From: an uncultured Bacteroidales bacterium
GTDB lineage: Bacteria > Bacteroidota > Bacteroidia > Bacteroidales > UBA932
Assembly: GCA_934695325.1 (NCBI GenBank)
Contig: CAKUVD010000015.1
Coordinates: 1-52,371 of the forward strand
Direction: 5' to 3'
Length of the DNA: 52,371 nt
Shown here one piece after another: positions 1 to 7,249 of this stretch (position 1 is the first letter of the stretch; the number at the start of each line of letters is the position of its first letter). A program made the translations under genes and the position numbers. The notes below the pieces were generated by a model. That model worked only from the letters and a program-made list of their open reading frames with translations. It made no database searches and had not been told where the DNA came from.

Positions 1-96
1 ACCTCGGCTTTTTGCGTACTCGCTCAGGGCCTCGCGGCTTCGTACCCCTCTGTCGCTACGGCGACGTCTCCCGACGGGAGAACGGAAACGACTCCG
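1..96. other. Structured GC-rich intergenic sequence at the left edge
   Basis: No gene is convincing here. Two hairpins sit back to back: 52-56 pairs with 61-65 (GTCGC/GCGAC, 4-nt loop) and 67-72 pairs with 76-81 (TCTCCC/GGGAGA, 3-nt loop). The stretch also contains two loosely similar copies of a block running CTCG..GCTT..CGTAC. The plus-strand frame starting at base 1 is open until a TAG at 106, but its composition looks like translated repeat, not protein. It lies just downstream of the FtsB-like gene and resembles an extragenic palindromic repeat or a terminator region; the left part is cut off. Confidence 0.45.
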
Positions 97-414
97 TCAC
101 TCCCCTAGGAGATACACATCATCACCAGGGGCGGCGAAATGGAAAGTCTCGCGCGTGAATTTCTCCAGAGTGTCACGGTCTGTGGACAGCATCCTGATCT
201 GCCTGTCCATAGATGCAATCTCCTTACGATATTGCTCTATCTGGTTACGCTGTCTTCGTATTTCAATGCCGGCCTTCGCCCAACGAAGCAGGCTGTCATC
301 GCTGATGAATGCGATATATACGAAGAAACCGAACGTGACCACTGCCGCGAATTTCATAAAACCACCGTGAGTTCCATTAAAGAAACCTTTCACGGTTTCA
401 CTCCATTTACCCAT
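97..414 (-). CDS. FtsB/DivIC-like septum formation initiator protein
   Basis: A 105-aa protein with a short cytoplasmic N-terminus, one membrane segment (about residues 19-36, FAAVVTFGFFVYIAF) and a heptad-like coiled coil rich in Q, R, E and D (about residues 48-88). This is the architecture of FtsB/DivIC, small bitopic proteins that link FtsL and FtsQ in the divisome. The reading frame stays open upstream to 579, but the ATG at 414 gives a normal family length and puts the membrane segment near the N-terminus. It is transcribed away from the nucleotidyltransferase gene at 602. The family is divergent, so the call rests on topology and length more than on motifs. Confidence 0.75.
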   Translation of the reverse strand: MGKWSETVKGFFNGTHGGFMKFAAVVTFGFFVYIAFISDDSLLRWAKAGIEIRRQRNQIEQYRKEIASMDRQIRMLSTDRDTLEKFTRETFHFAAPGDDVYLLGE

Positions 415-525
415 CTCTGTAAAGGCCTTACAATACCAATGACAAAAAACCAGACGCCTCCGGGCATTCGTCTCCAGGAAAATCAAACATCCTTCCCTTG
501 CCGATGCCATATATATACAGAAGCA

Positions 526-558
526 TTGAACATTTAACGGTAAATTTACGTAAATTTG
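526..558 (+). promoter_or_regulatory. Candidate -33/-7 promoter inside a 16-bp palindrome
   Basis: TAAATTTG at 551-558 fits the Bacteroidota -7 consensus TAnnTTTG, and a TTG at 526-528 lies 22 nt upstream. It would start transcription near 565, ahead of the nucleotidyltransferase ATG at 602. The -7 element is embedded in a perfect 16-bp palindrome (AAATTTACGTAAATTT, 542-557), which could be an operator. Confidence 0.5.
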
Positions 559-601
559 TCGAATGTTAGGAAAAAACAATAAACTTTAAATAAAAACGAA
601 A

Positions 602-1540
602 ATGAAACCAACATTGCTTGTCCTCGCTGCCGGAATGGGCAGCCGCTACGGCGGACTCAAACAGATGGACGGCCTCGGCCCTAACGGGGAGACCATCATT
701 GACTATTCTATCTACGATGCCGTGCAGGCCGGATTCGGCAAAGTAGTATATATCGTAAGGGAATACTTCAAGGATCAGTTCGAGGAAACTGTAAAAGAAA
801 AATACAGCCACGTAAAATGCCTGGACGGAGAACCTCTCCAGTTCCAGTTCGTGACACAGGAGCTCAACAAGATTCCTGCACGCTTCACGATGAACCCTGA
901 AAGACAGAAGCCTTGGGGAACGGCACACGCAGTCCTTATGGCGAAAGACGTCATCAAGGAGCCGTTTGCCGTGATCAACGGTGACGACTACTACGGAAAG
1001 GATTCATTCCGCATACTCGGCGACTGGCTCCGCGCACACGAGCACAGCACAGGCGTGTACAGCATCGTAGGCTTCGAGCTTGACCACACGCTCTCAGAGT
1101 CAGGCAGCGTATCCAGAGGCATCTGCGCATACGACAAAGAGCAGCATCTCACAGATATAGTAGAACACCTCAACATCGCCAAGGAAGCTGACGGAAAGGT
1201 GTATGGAGACAATTCAGTCACCGGCCAGACACACGTAGAGCTGGTTGCGGACAACCTCTGCTCAATGAATATGTGGGGATTCACACCTGACTACTTCGAC
1301 AGAAGCGAGAAGATATTCGAGAAATTCCTCGAGGAGAACTGCAAGGAACTGAAGAAAGAATTCTACATCCCTTACGCCATCGACTGTATGATCAAGTCCG
1401 GCGAGGCCAAGACAGAGGTTCTCTCCACACCTTCACACTGGTTCGGGGTCACCTACAAGGAAGACAGGCCAGGTGTCGTAGCCAAGTTCCAGGAGCTTGC
1501 GGACAAGGGAGTATATCCATCTCCGCTTTACACAAAATAA
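602..1540 (+). CDS. Sugar-phosphate nucleotidyltransferase family protein
   Basis: A 312-aa cytoplasmic protein that begins with the nucleotide-binding signature of NTP-transferases (LAAGMGSRYGGLKQMDGLGP), in which the Gly-rich loop and following Lys bind the NTP. INGDDYYG near residues 125-132 is the metal- and sugar-binding Asp motif. The family joins a sugar 1-phosphate to NTP to make an NDP-sugar; the sugar cannot be read from sequence. The C-terminal third (SHWFGVTYKEDRP and after) is typical of a widespread Bacteroidota branch of about 300 aa. It probably shares a transcript with the CPBP protease gene 88 nt downstream. Confidence 0.88.
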   Translation: MKPTLLVLAAGMGSRYGGLKQMDGLGPNGETIIDYSIYDAVQAGFGKVVYIVREYFKDQFEETVKEKYSHVKCLDGEPLQFQFVTQELNKIPARFTMNPERQKPWGTAHAVLMAKDVIKEPFAVINGDDYYGKDSFRILGDWLRAHEHSTGVYSIVGFELDHTLSESGSVSRGICAYDKEQHLTDIVEHLNIAKEADGKVYGDNSVTGQTHVELVADNLCSMNMWGFTPDYFDRSEKIFEKFLEENCKELKKEFYIPYAIDCMIKSGEAKTEVLSTPSHWFGVTYKEDRPGVVAKFQELADKGVYPSPLYTK

Positions 1541-1628
1541 GGCTCTGAAATTTCATACAGACAATGCAGCCGCACCACCCCGCCCCTTCCTACAGAAGCC
1601 ACAGGATGATGCGGCTAAATCAAATGCT

Positions 1629-2534
1629 ATGGCCACGAGAAAAATACGCAACTACGACCTTCTGTCGAACTATAATTATTTCATACCCAATCCAGTAGAA
1701 ACATTCGCACTTCTGCTGTTCCTGCTGGCCGGCTCACTGCTCGGGAACGTTGTCACACTTGGATTCCTTATGCTGATGCCAGGAACGACATCCGACCTGA
1801 CAATGCTGATCGCATACCCGATAATGTTCATTCCGCCTATGATATACTCCAGCATCCGAAGCCAGAGGAACGCTATGTTCGACAACGGATGCGCCATAGA
1901 CGGGAACGCACATTTCGGAAAGCCGGGCATAGCAGGGACCGGAGCGATGGTGATGCTGGCGACGCTGGCGCTTATGTTCCTGATGGATTCCGTAAATTCA
2001 TTGATGCCGCCGATGCCGGAATGGCTCGAATCAATGCTGAAGAGAATGACTCAGGGGAATGTCGCCATAAATTTCATCTGCGTATCCATATTCGCCCCGT
2101 TCTTCGAGGAGTGGCTATGCAGAGGAATGGTGCTCCGCGGACTGCTGAACTACAAGAAAAAGGACGGAAGCAGAGGAATGAAGCCTGCCTGTGCCATAGT
2201 CATATCCGCATTGTTCTTCGCCTTCATACACCTCAATCCATGGCAAGCGGTGCCGGCATTCGCCCTTGGATGCCTCTTCGGCTATGTCTATTACAGGACA
2301 GGTTCTCTGAAGCTGACAATGCTGATGCACTTCACGAACAACACATTTGCATTGATATTCAGCAATATAGACGCCCTTAAAGATACTGATTTCATCCTGC
2401 AGGTGCTTCCGCTGTGGCAGTACTGCATCATCGCCGCCGTATGCCTCGCATATCTGTGGCTGTTCATCAAGACAATCAACAAGATACAGCTCGCTTCCAA
2501 GTGCGGCAACTGCGACGAAATCGTCATCCAGTAA
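1629..2534 (+). CDS. CPBP family intramembrane glutamic endopeptidase
   Basis: A 301-aa protein with about eight hydrophobic segments. The CPBP (CAAX protease/Abi) motifs are present: FFEEWLCRG (paired Glu and Arg of motif 1), FAFIHLNPWQ (motif 2 His) and TMLMHFTNN (motif 3 His/Asn). Members are membrane proteases, some linked to bacteriocin immunity; no substrate can be assigned. I start at ATG 1629 because upstream codons in this frame run over the preceding gene's end and code for low-complexity sequence. The C-terminus has a small CGNCDE tail that could bind metal. The spacer before it holds an inverted repeat (AGCCGCA 1568-1574 with TGCGGCT 1610-1616). The gene converges on the next one with 9 nt between stops. 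Confidence 0.9.
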   Translation: MATRKIRNYDLLSNYNYFIPNPVETFALLLFLLAGSLLGNVVTLGFLMLMPGTTSDLTMLIAYPIMFIPPMIYSSIRSQRNAMFDNGCAIDGNAHFGKPGIAGTGAMVMLATLALMFLMDSVNSLMPPMPEWLESMLKRMTQGNVAINFICVSIFAPFFEEWLCRGMVLRGLLNYKKKDGSRGMKPACAIVISALFFAFIHLNPWQAVPAFALGCLFGYVYYRTGSLKLTMLMHFTNNTFALIFSNIDALKDTDFILQVLPLWQYCIIAAVCLAYLWLFIKTINKIQLASKCGNCDEIVIQ

Positions 2535-2543
2535 TAAATACGG

Positions 2544-3362
2544 TCACAGACGGCAGGCCTCAAGGAAACGCCCTGCCGCAGCAAGTGTATCCGGCTTGCC
2601 TGCGTCAATGAGCGTAAGGCTGGCCGGTTCCGCTTTATATATGGAGAAGTGCGCAGCCGCGCGAAGATAATAATCCATCACAGGAAAGCATTGACCTAAA
2701 GGAGACTGCGAGCCTGCGAGCACATTTCCACCGGCATCGTAGAGAGGATAGTCGCCAGGGTGCAGGTCAATGTCCCTGAACGTTCGGAAAATGTCCGTGG
2801 ACACCACGTGTATGCCTGAGAACGCCGTCTTGTGGCACTTGGACACATCAAGATGGCGATAAGGCGATTTGACCGCCCCGGTAGCCACATTCGTCCACCC
2901 GACCAGACGCCCGTCTTCATCGAAAAGAAGATAGCGCTGCGTGCTTCTGCCGCTGACGACAAGGGTGGACAACGCATCAGGACGCACCTGGTTTTCAAGC
3001 CAGTGCATATCCAGATCCGAGACGATGTCCACATTATGCACGAGGAAACGGCCGCAAGGAGAAGATGCCAGCAACGGCTCCGCATAACGGATTCCTCCTC
3101 CGGTATCACGGAGAAGGTCCCGCTCATCCGAGAATTCTATATCCATTGCGGCAAGTTCCGGCGTCTCCCTTATATATGAAATCACCTTGTCGGCGAAATG
3201 ATGGACATTTATGACGAATGATTCAGAGCCGGCGGCCCGGAGGCGCATCAGAACATAGCACAGCAGAGTACGTCCGGCGACAGGCGCCAGAGCCTTGGGA
3301 AGATTGTCCGTCAGAGGCTTGAGCCTGGTGCCAAGCCCTGCGGCGAATATCATTGTCCTCAT
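2544..3362 (-). CDS. murU: MurU-like nucleotidyltransferase (NDP-sugar pyrophosphorylase)
   Basis: A 272-aa protein opening with MIFAAGLGTRLKPLTDNLPK, the signature of the sugar-nucleotide pyrophosphorylase fold, followed by LVHNVDIVSD (about residues 108-117), the metal-binding Asp loop. It lies 2 nt after an AmgK-like kinase gene. In Pseudomonas and in Tannerella this pairing is known: AmgK phosphorylates MurNAc at C1 and MurU makes UDP-MurNAc, a shortcut that recycles cell-wall sugar. The size and the pairing support MurU. Other possibilities are a mannose- or heptose-phosphate nucleotidyltransferase. Confidence 0.75.
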   Translation of the reverse strand: MRTMIFAAGLGTRLKPLTDNLPKALAPVAGRTLLCYVLMRLRAAGSESFVINVHHFADKVISYIRETPELAAMDIEFSDERDLLRDTGGGIRYAEPLLASSPCGRFLVHNVDIVSDLDMHWLENQVRPDALSTLVVSGRSTQRYLLFDEDGRLVGWTNVATGAVKSPYRHLDVSKCHKTAFSGIHVVSTDIFRTFRDIDLHPGDYPLYDAGGNVLAGSQSPLGQCFPVMDYYLRAAAHFSIYKAEPASLTLIDAGKPDTLAAAGRFLEACRL

Positions 3363-3364
3363 AC

Positions 3365-4789
3365 CTAAAATTCTTTCTCGATGTCGAGCTCGCGGTGCGT
3401 CACGGAGACACGGATGTCGAACTTGCGGGCAAGATGCTCGGCGAGGTGCTCGGCACTATATACAGAGCGATGCTGTCCGCCCGTGCATCCAAAGCAGACC
3501 TGCAGATTAGTGAACTTCCTCTCGATGAAACGCTTCACGTGGGCATCGACCAAGGCATACACGCTGTCAAGGAACGTAAGTATCTCTCCGTCGTCCTCCA
3601 GGAATTTTATCACTTCCTTGTCCATACCGGTGAACTGACGGTAATACTCGTATTTGCCCGGATTGTTCACCGAACGGCAGTCGAACACATAGCCACCGCC
3701 GTTGCCTGAAGTGTCGGCAGGTATGCCCTTCTTGTACGCAAAACTGAAAATCTTCACCCTCAGCCTCTTGTCTTCAGCATTGACATAGAACTGCTCCATC
3801 GTGGTCAGCTTGGTGAGAATCTCCGACAGATACGGATAGCGGTCGAACGGACGCTGCATCAGACGACGGAGATTGTCAATGGCGTATGGCACGCTGGCGA
3901 TGAAGTGAGGCTTTTTCTCGAAATACCCGCGGAATCCGTAGGCACCCAGCACCTGGAGCGTGCGGAACAGGACGAACAGACGGAGACGCTCACGGAAATG
4001 GGTCTCGTCAATGTCAGGCATATATGTCTTGAGGGCACGCAGATACGTCTCCACCAATTCCTGCTTCAGATCCTCCGGGTAACGCGATCGCGCCTGCCAC
4101 ACGAATGAGGCGACATCGTAATATATAGGGCCCCTGCGTCCTCCCTGGAAATCTATGAAATATGGCTCGCCATCCTTTATCATCACGTTCCTGGCCTGGA
4201 AGTCGCGGTAAAGGAACGTATCCGTATCCTCGCCGAGAAGGTCGTCATGCAGTCTCTCGAAGTCATCCTGCAGCCTGATCTCGTCGAATTCCATTCCGGT
4301 GGCCTTCAGGAAACAGTACTTGAAATAGTTGAGGTCGAACATAACCATCCGGCCATTGAATGCAGGCTCAGGGAAGCATACGCTGAAATCCAGTTCCTCA
4401 GCCCCGCGGCACTGGATCTTGGGGAGCATTTCCATCGTGTGGCACAGAAGAGACCTTTCGTAAGATGAATACACACCGCTCTCCCTTCCCTGCGCAAGCT
4501 TGTCATAAAGAAGGTCGTCTCCCAGATCCTCCTGTATATAGCACATCCCGTCACTGCTTATCGCCAGAACACGAGGTACCCGTATCCCCTTCTCAAGAAA
4601 GTGCCGGCTGAGATAGCAGAAGGCATCATTCTCCGCTTTATTAAGACCCATCACTCCGACAAGGGATATCCCAGACTCCCCCGTTATACGGAAATAGCGT
4701 CTGTTGCTGCCGGACGAGTTCAGTTCATTTATTTCGGTCGCCTTCTGTCCGGCATAGTCCTCGAACAGGCGTTTCAGTACATCTGTCAT
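3365..4789 (-). CDS. amgK: AmgK-like amino-sugar kinase fused to a RapZ C-terminal domain
   Basis: A 474-aa two-domain protein. Residues 1 to about 320 are an aminoglycoside-phosphotransferase (APH) fold: RDFQARNVM is the catalytic loop (Asp as base, Asn for metal) and IDFQGGRRGPIYYD holds the metal-binding Asp; both closely match AmgK, the MurNAc/GlcNAc 1-kinase. Residues from about 345 to the end match the C-terminal domain of RapZ, with FDCRSVNNPG, LTFLDSVYALVD and GCTGGQHRSV. In E. coli this RapZ half senses glucosamine-6-phosphate, but there it follows a P-loop domain, absent here. ATG 4789 is preferred over in-frame starts up to 4846 because the kinase fold begins there. It is the first gene of a pair with the MurU-like gene. 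Confidence 0.82.
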   Translation of the reverse strand: MTDVLKRLFEDYAGQKATEINELNSSGSNRRYFRITGESGISLVGVMGLNKAENDAFCYLSRHFLEKGIRVPRVLAISSDGMCYIQEDLGDDLLYDKLAQGRESGVYSSYERSLLCHTMEMLPKIQCRGAEELDFSVCFPEPAFNGRMVMFDLNYFKYCFLKATGMEFDEIRLQDDFERLHDDLLGEDTDTFLYRDFQARNVMIKDGEPYFIDFQGGRRGPIYYDVASFVWQARSRYPEDLKQELVETYLRALKTYMPDIDETHFRERLRLFVLFRTLQVLGAYGFRGYFEKKPHFIASVPYAIDNLRRLMQRPFDRYPYLSEILTKLTTMEQFYVNAEDKRLRVKIFSFAYKKGIPADTSGNGGGYVFDCRSVNNPGKYEYYRQFTGMDKEVIKFLEDDGEILTFLDSVYALVDAHVKRFIERKFTNLQVCFGCTGGQHRSVYSAEHLAEHLARKFDIRVSVTHRELDIEKEF

Positions 4790-4861
4790 TGCTATGATAT
4801 TATTCGATGTCAGGAATTGCGGCAGCCATATCCGCCGCATTGTCAATATGTTCCGCTAATT

Positions 4862-4894
4862 TAGCAATTTTCCTGCAGAAATTGTATATATTTG
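4862..4894 (+). promoter_or_regulatory. Candidate promoter of the nicotinate salvage operon
   Basis: TATATTTG at 4887-4894 fits TAnnTTTG; the -33 side is poor (TTAGC near 4861). Transcription from about 4901 would give a GC-rich 5' leader of about 125 nt before the ATG at 5027. I could not match that leader to a known riboswitch class by eye. Confidence 0.4.
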
Positions 4895-5026
4895 CAGTCT
4901 ATGCGTATGCCGCAAGACAAGGTGGCGACAGACAGGGCCGAAACGCCAGCGGAGCCGTCGTCGGGCAGACAACTGCTGCTGTGACAGCGATCTGCGGCCT
5001 TGCGGAATTCAACTAAACAACAGGAA

Positions 5027-6520
5027 ATGGACGTAAAAGAATTTGCATATTGCTCCGACAAGTACCAGTACACTATGGGAAAGTCATTTATGGACTGCGG
5101 AAAGGGTGAACAGATGGCAGTGTTCAACCTGTTCTACCGCAAGGCGCCGGAGAACAACAACTGGGCCGTGGTCAGCGGCACGGATGAAGTCATCGAAATG
5201 ATAGGCAACCTCGGCTCGATGCCCGAGGAGTTCTTCGAGAAGTTCCTTCCTGGTGACGAGTACTCCGAGTTCCGCCGTTACCTGGCCGGAATGAAGTTCA
5301 CCGGCAATGTTTACGCAATGAAGGAAGGTGAAATCGCATTCCCCAATGAACCTATAATAATAGTGGAGGCCCCGCTCATCCAGGCACAGGTCCTCGAGAC
5401 GCCGATGCTCTGCATAATGAACCACCAGATGGCCGTCGCCACGAAGGCGTCCAGAGTCTGCAGGGCGACAGCACACCCCGTAAGCGAGTTCGGCTCCAGA
5501 AGGGCTCACGGCCCGTGGGCGGCCGTCTATGGGGCCAAAGCCGCCATCATAGCCGGCTGCGCCAGCACCTCGAACATCCTCACCGGAGTCATAAACGGCG
5601 TACCGTCCACCGGAACTATGGCGCACAGCTTCGTGACATCATACGGCAGCACAGTCGAAGGCGAGCACAAGGCATTCTGCGACTACATAAACACGCACCG
5701 CGGCGAGAACCTGATTCTTCTCATTGACACATACGACACACTCAGGTGCGGAGTACTGAACGCCATCAGGGCATTCCGTGAGAACGGCATTGACAATGAC
5801 TATCCATACGGATACGGCATCAGACTCGACTCCGGAGACCTCGCATACCTGTCCTCCGAAGTGAGGAAGATACTGGACGCTCACGGACTGACGGGATGCA
5901 AGATATTCGCGACTAATTCCCTGGATGAATACCTCATCTCAGACCTGGAGCGCCAGGGCGCGAGAATCGACTCATACGGAGTGGGCGACGCCATAGCGAC
6001 AAGCAAGGCCGCCCCTTGCTTCGGAAACGTCTACAAGCTCGTACAGATAGGCGGAGAGCCGGTGCTCAAGAAATCGGAGGACAGAATAAAGCTGATCAAT
6101 CCAGGATTCCAGATAACATACCGCCTGATGAAGCACGACGCCGAGTTCGGAGACATATACAAGGCAGACGTGACCTGCCTGCGCGGAGACACTCTCAGCA
6201 ACGACATAGAGCACGGCAAGACGTTCACCATCAAGGATGAGTACGACCGCTACAAGTTCAAGACCTTCGACGAGGGCACATACCAGTGGCGTGCGCTGCA
6301 GGTACCCGTCATAGAGAACGGCGAAAGGTGCGCACCGACAAGGACATTGATGGAGAAAAAGGCCTTCTACAATGACACTCTCGCCCACTTCAGCCCTTCC
6401 GAGAAGCGGCTCATAAATCCACACTACTATAAGGTGGACATATCGGACGACCTGTACAATCTGAAGAATGACATCCTGACAAAACTCGTAAGAGAGATAA
6501 ACAATTTCAGCATAGAATAA
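5027..6520 (+). CDS. pncB: Nicotinate phosphoribosyltransferase
   Basis: A 497-aa enzyme that makes nicotinate mononucleotide from nicotinate, PRPP and ATP in the Preiss-Handler NAD salvage route. The N-terminus (FAYCSDKYQYTMGKSFMDCG) is the nicotinate-site signature with D-x-Y-x-x-T-M. Further family blocks are GTMAHSFVTSYGS, LLIDTYDTLRCGV and GIRLDSGDL, which line the active site and PRPP site. Length fits the family. I start at ATG 5027, preceded by CAGGAA, although the frame is open for nine more codons upstream. The nicotinamidase gene follows after 1 nt, so the two are almost certainly translated from one mRNA. Confidence 0.95.
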   Translation: MDVKEFAYCSDKYQYTMGKSFMDCGKGEQMAVFNLFYRKAPENNNWAVVSGTDEVIEMIGNLGSMPEEFFEKFLPGDEYSEFRRYLAGMKFTGNVYAMKEGEIAFPNEPIIIVEAPLIQAQVLETPMLCIMNHQMAVATKASRVCRATAHPVSEFGSRRAHGPWAAVYGAKAAIIAGCASTSNILTGVINGVPSTGTMAHSFVTSYGSTVEGEHKAFCDYINTHRGENLILLIDTYDTLRCGVLNAIRAFRENGIDNDYPYGYGIRLDSGDLAYLSSEVRKILDAHGLTGCKIFATNSLDEYLISDLERQGARIDSYGVGDAIATSKAAPCFGNVYKLVQIGGEPVLKKSEDRIKLINPGFQITYRLMKHDAEFGDIYKADVTCLRGDTLSNDIEHGKTFTIKDEYDRYKFKTFDEGTYQWRALQVPVIENGERCAPTRTLMEKKAFYNDTLAHFSPSEKRLINPHYYKVDISDDLYNLKNDILTKLVREINNFSIE

Positions 6521-6521
6521 T

Positions 6522-7082
6522 ATGATCAATGATTCAGTACTGATAGTAGTGGATATGCTCCACGACTTCATTGACGGAAGCCTCGCCTGTGACAATGCCG
6601 ACAATGCAGTGGAGAACACGTTGCAGTTCATAGAAAAGACACGCGACGAGGATCTCCCTGTGCTCTTCATCCGCGACCATCACCCGGCAGGGCACTCGTC
6701 GTTCAAGGAGAACGGCGGAACCTGGCCCGTGCACTGCGTGGCAGGGACGCACGGAGGAGAAATCCACGAGAAGCTTCAGAAGTTCGTGGATGAGGATCTC
6801 GTATTCGACAAAGGATGCGACCCGGCGGTCGAGCAATACTCAGGGTTCGACGGCGTCAATGCAGCGGGCCAGTCGCTGGGAGAGATCGTGTCAATGCTGG
6901 AGCCGGAGAATGTATTCGTCAGCGGCATAGCCACAGAATTCTGCGTCAGGAACACAGCGGAAGATCTCAAGAAAGCCGGATTCAATGTCATCCTGCTATC
7001 TGACTGCCTCGCTTATGTGAGTGAAGCCGGACACAGGAAAGCCCTCGACGAGATGCGTGCCGAAGGCATCAAGATTCGATAA
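6522..7082 (+). CDS. pncA: Nicotinamidase (isochorismatase family)
   Basis: A 186-aa cytoplasmic hydrolase that turns nicotinamide into nicotinate, the substrate of the preceding gene. The catalytic triad is visible: Asp11 (VVDMLHDF), Lys97 (FDKGCD) and Cys141 (ATEFCVRNTA). The metal site is RDHHPAGHSSF near residues 51-61. Length is normal for PncA. The general isochorismatase fold is shared by other amidases, but the metal-binding His pattern and the pairing with pncB make nicotinamidase by far the best reading. Confidence 0.94.
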   Translation: MINDSVLIVVDMLHDFIDGSLACDNADNAVENTLQFIEKTRDEDLPVLFIRDHHPAGHSSFKENGGTWPVHCVAGTHGGEIHEKLQKFVDEDLVFDKGCDPAVEQYSGFDGVNAAGQSLGEIVSMLEPENVFVSGIATEFCVRNTAEDLKKAGFNVILLSDCLAYVSEAGHRKALDEMRAEGIKIR

Positions 7083-7249
7083 GACTTCCTTTCACAGGGG
7101 AAGGAGCATACAGGCATATTTCCGAAGAAGTCGTCGGAATTTCATTCAACAGAAATTTTATGATGGATTTCTGAGGAAACTCTTACAGAAATTCCGGAAA
7201 TGATAGCAGAAGCTGTCTGCCGGAAACAATTTCACAGAAGTGACTTCAG
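7083..7249 (+). other. Spacer with two hairpins between pncA and susC
   Basis: Two inverted repeats are visible: TTCCGA 7120-7125 with TCGGAA 7134-7139, and CAGAAAT 7150-7156 with ATTTCTG 7167-7173. Neither has a following T-run, so neither is a convincing intrinsic terminator. No TAnnTTTG element is obvious before the SusC start at 7250, so susC may be transcribed from a non-canonical promoter or by read-through. Confidence 0.35.

Noticed and set aside
139..537. A plus-strand frame opposite the FtsB-like gene
   Set aside because: The minus-strand protein has the membrane segment and coiled coil of a known family; the plus-strand translation is featureless.
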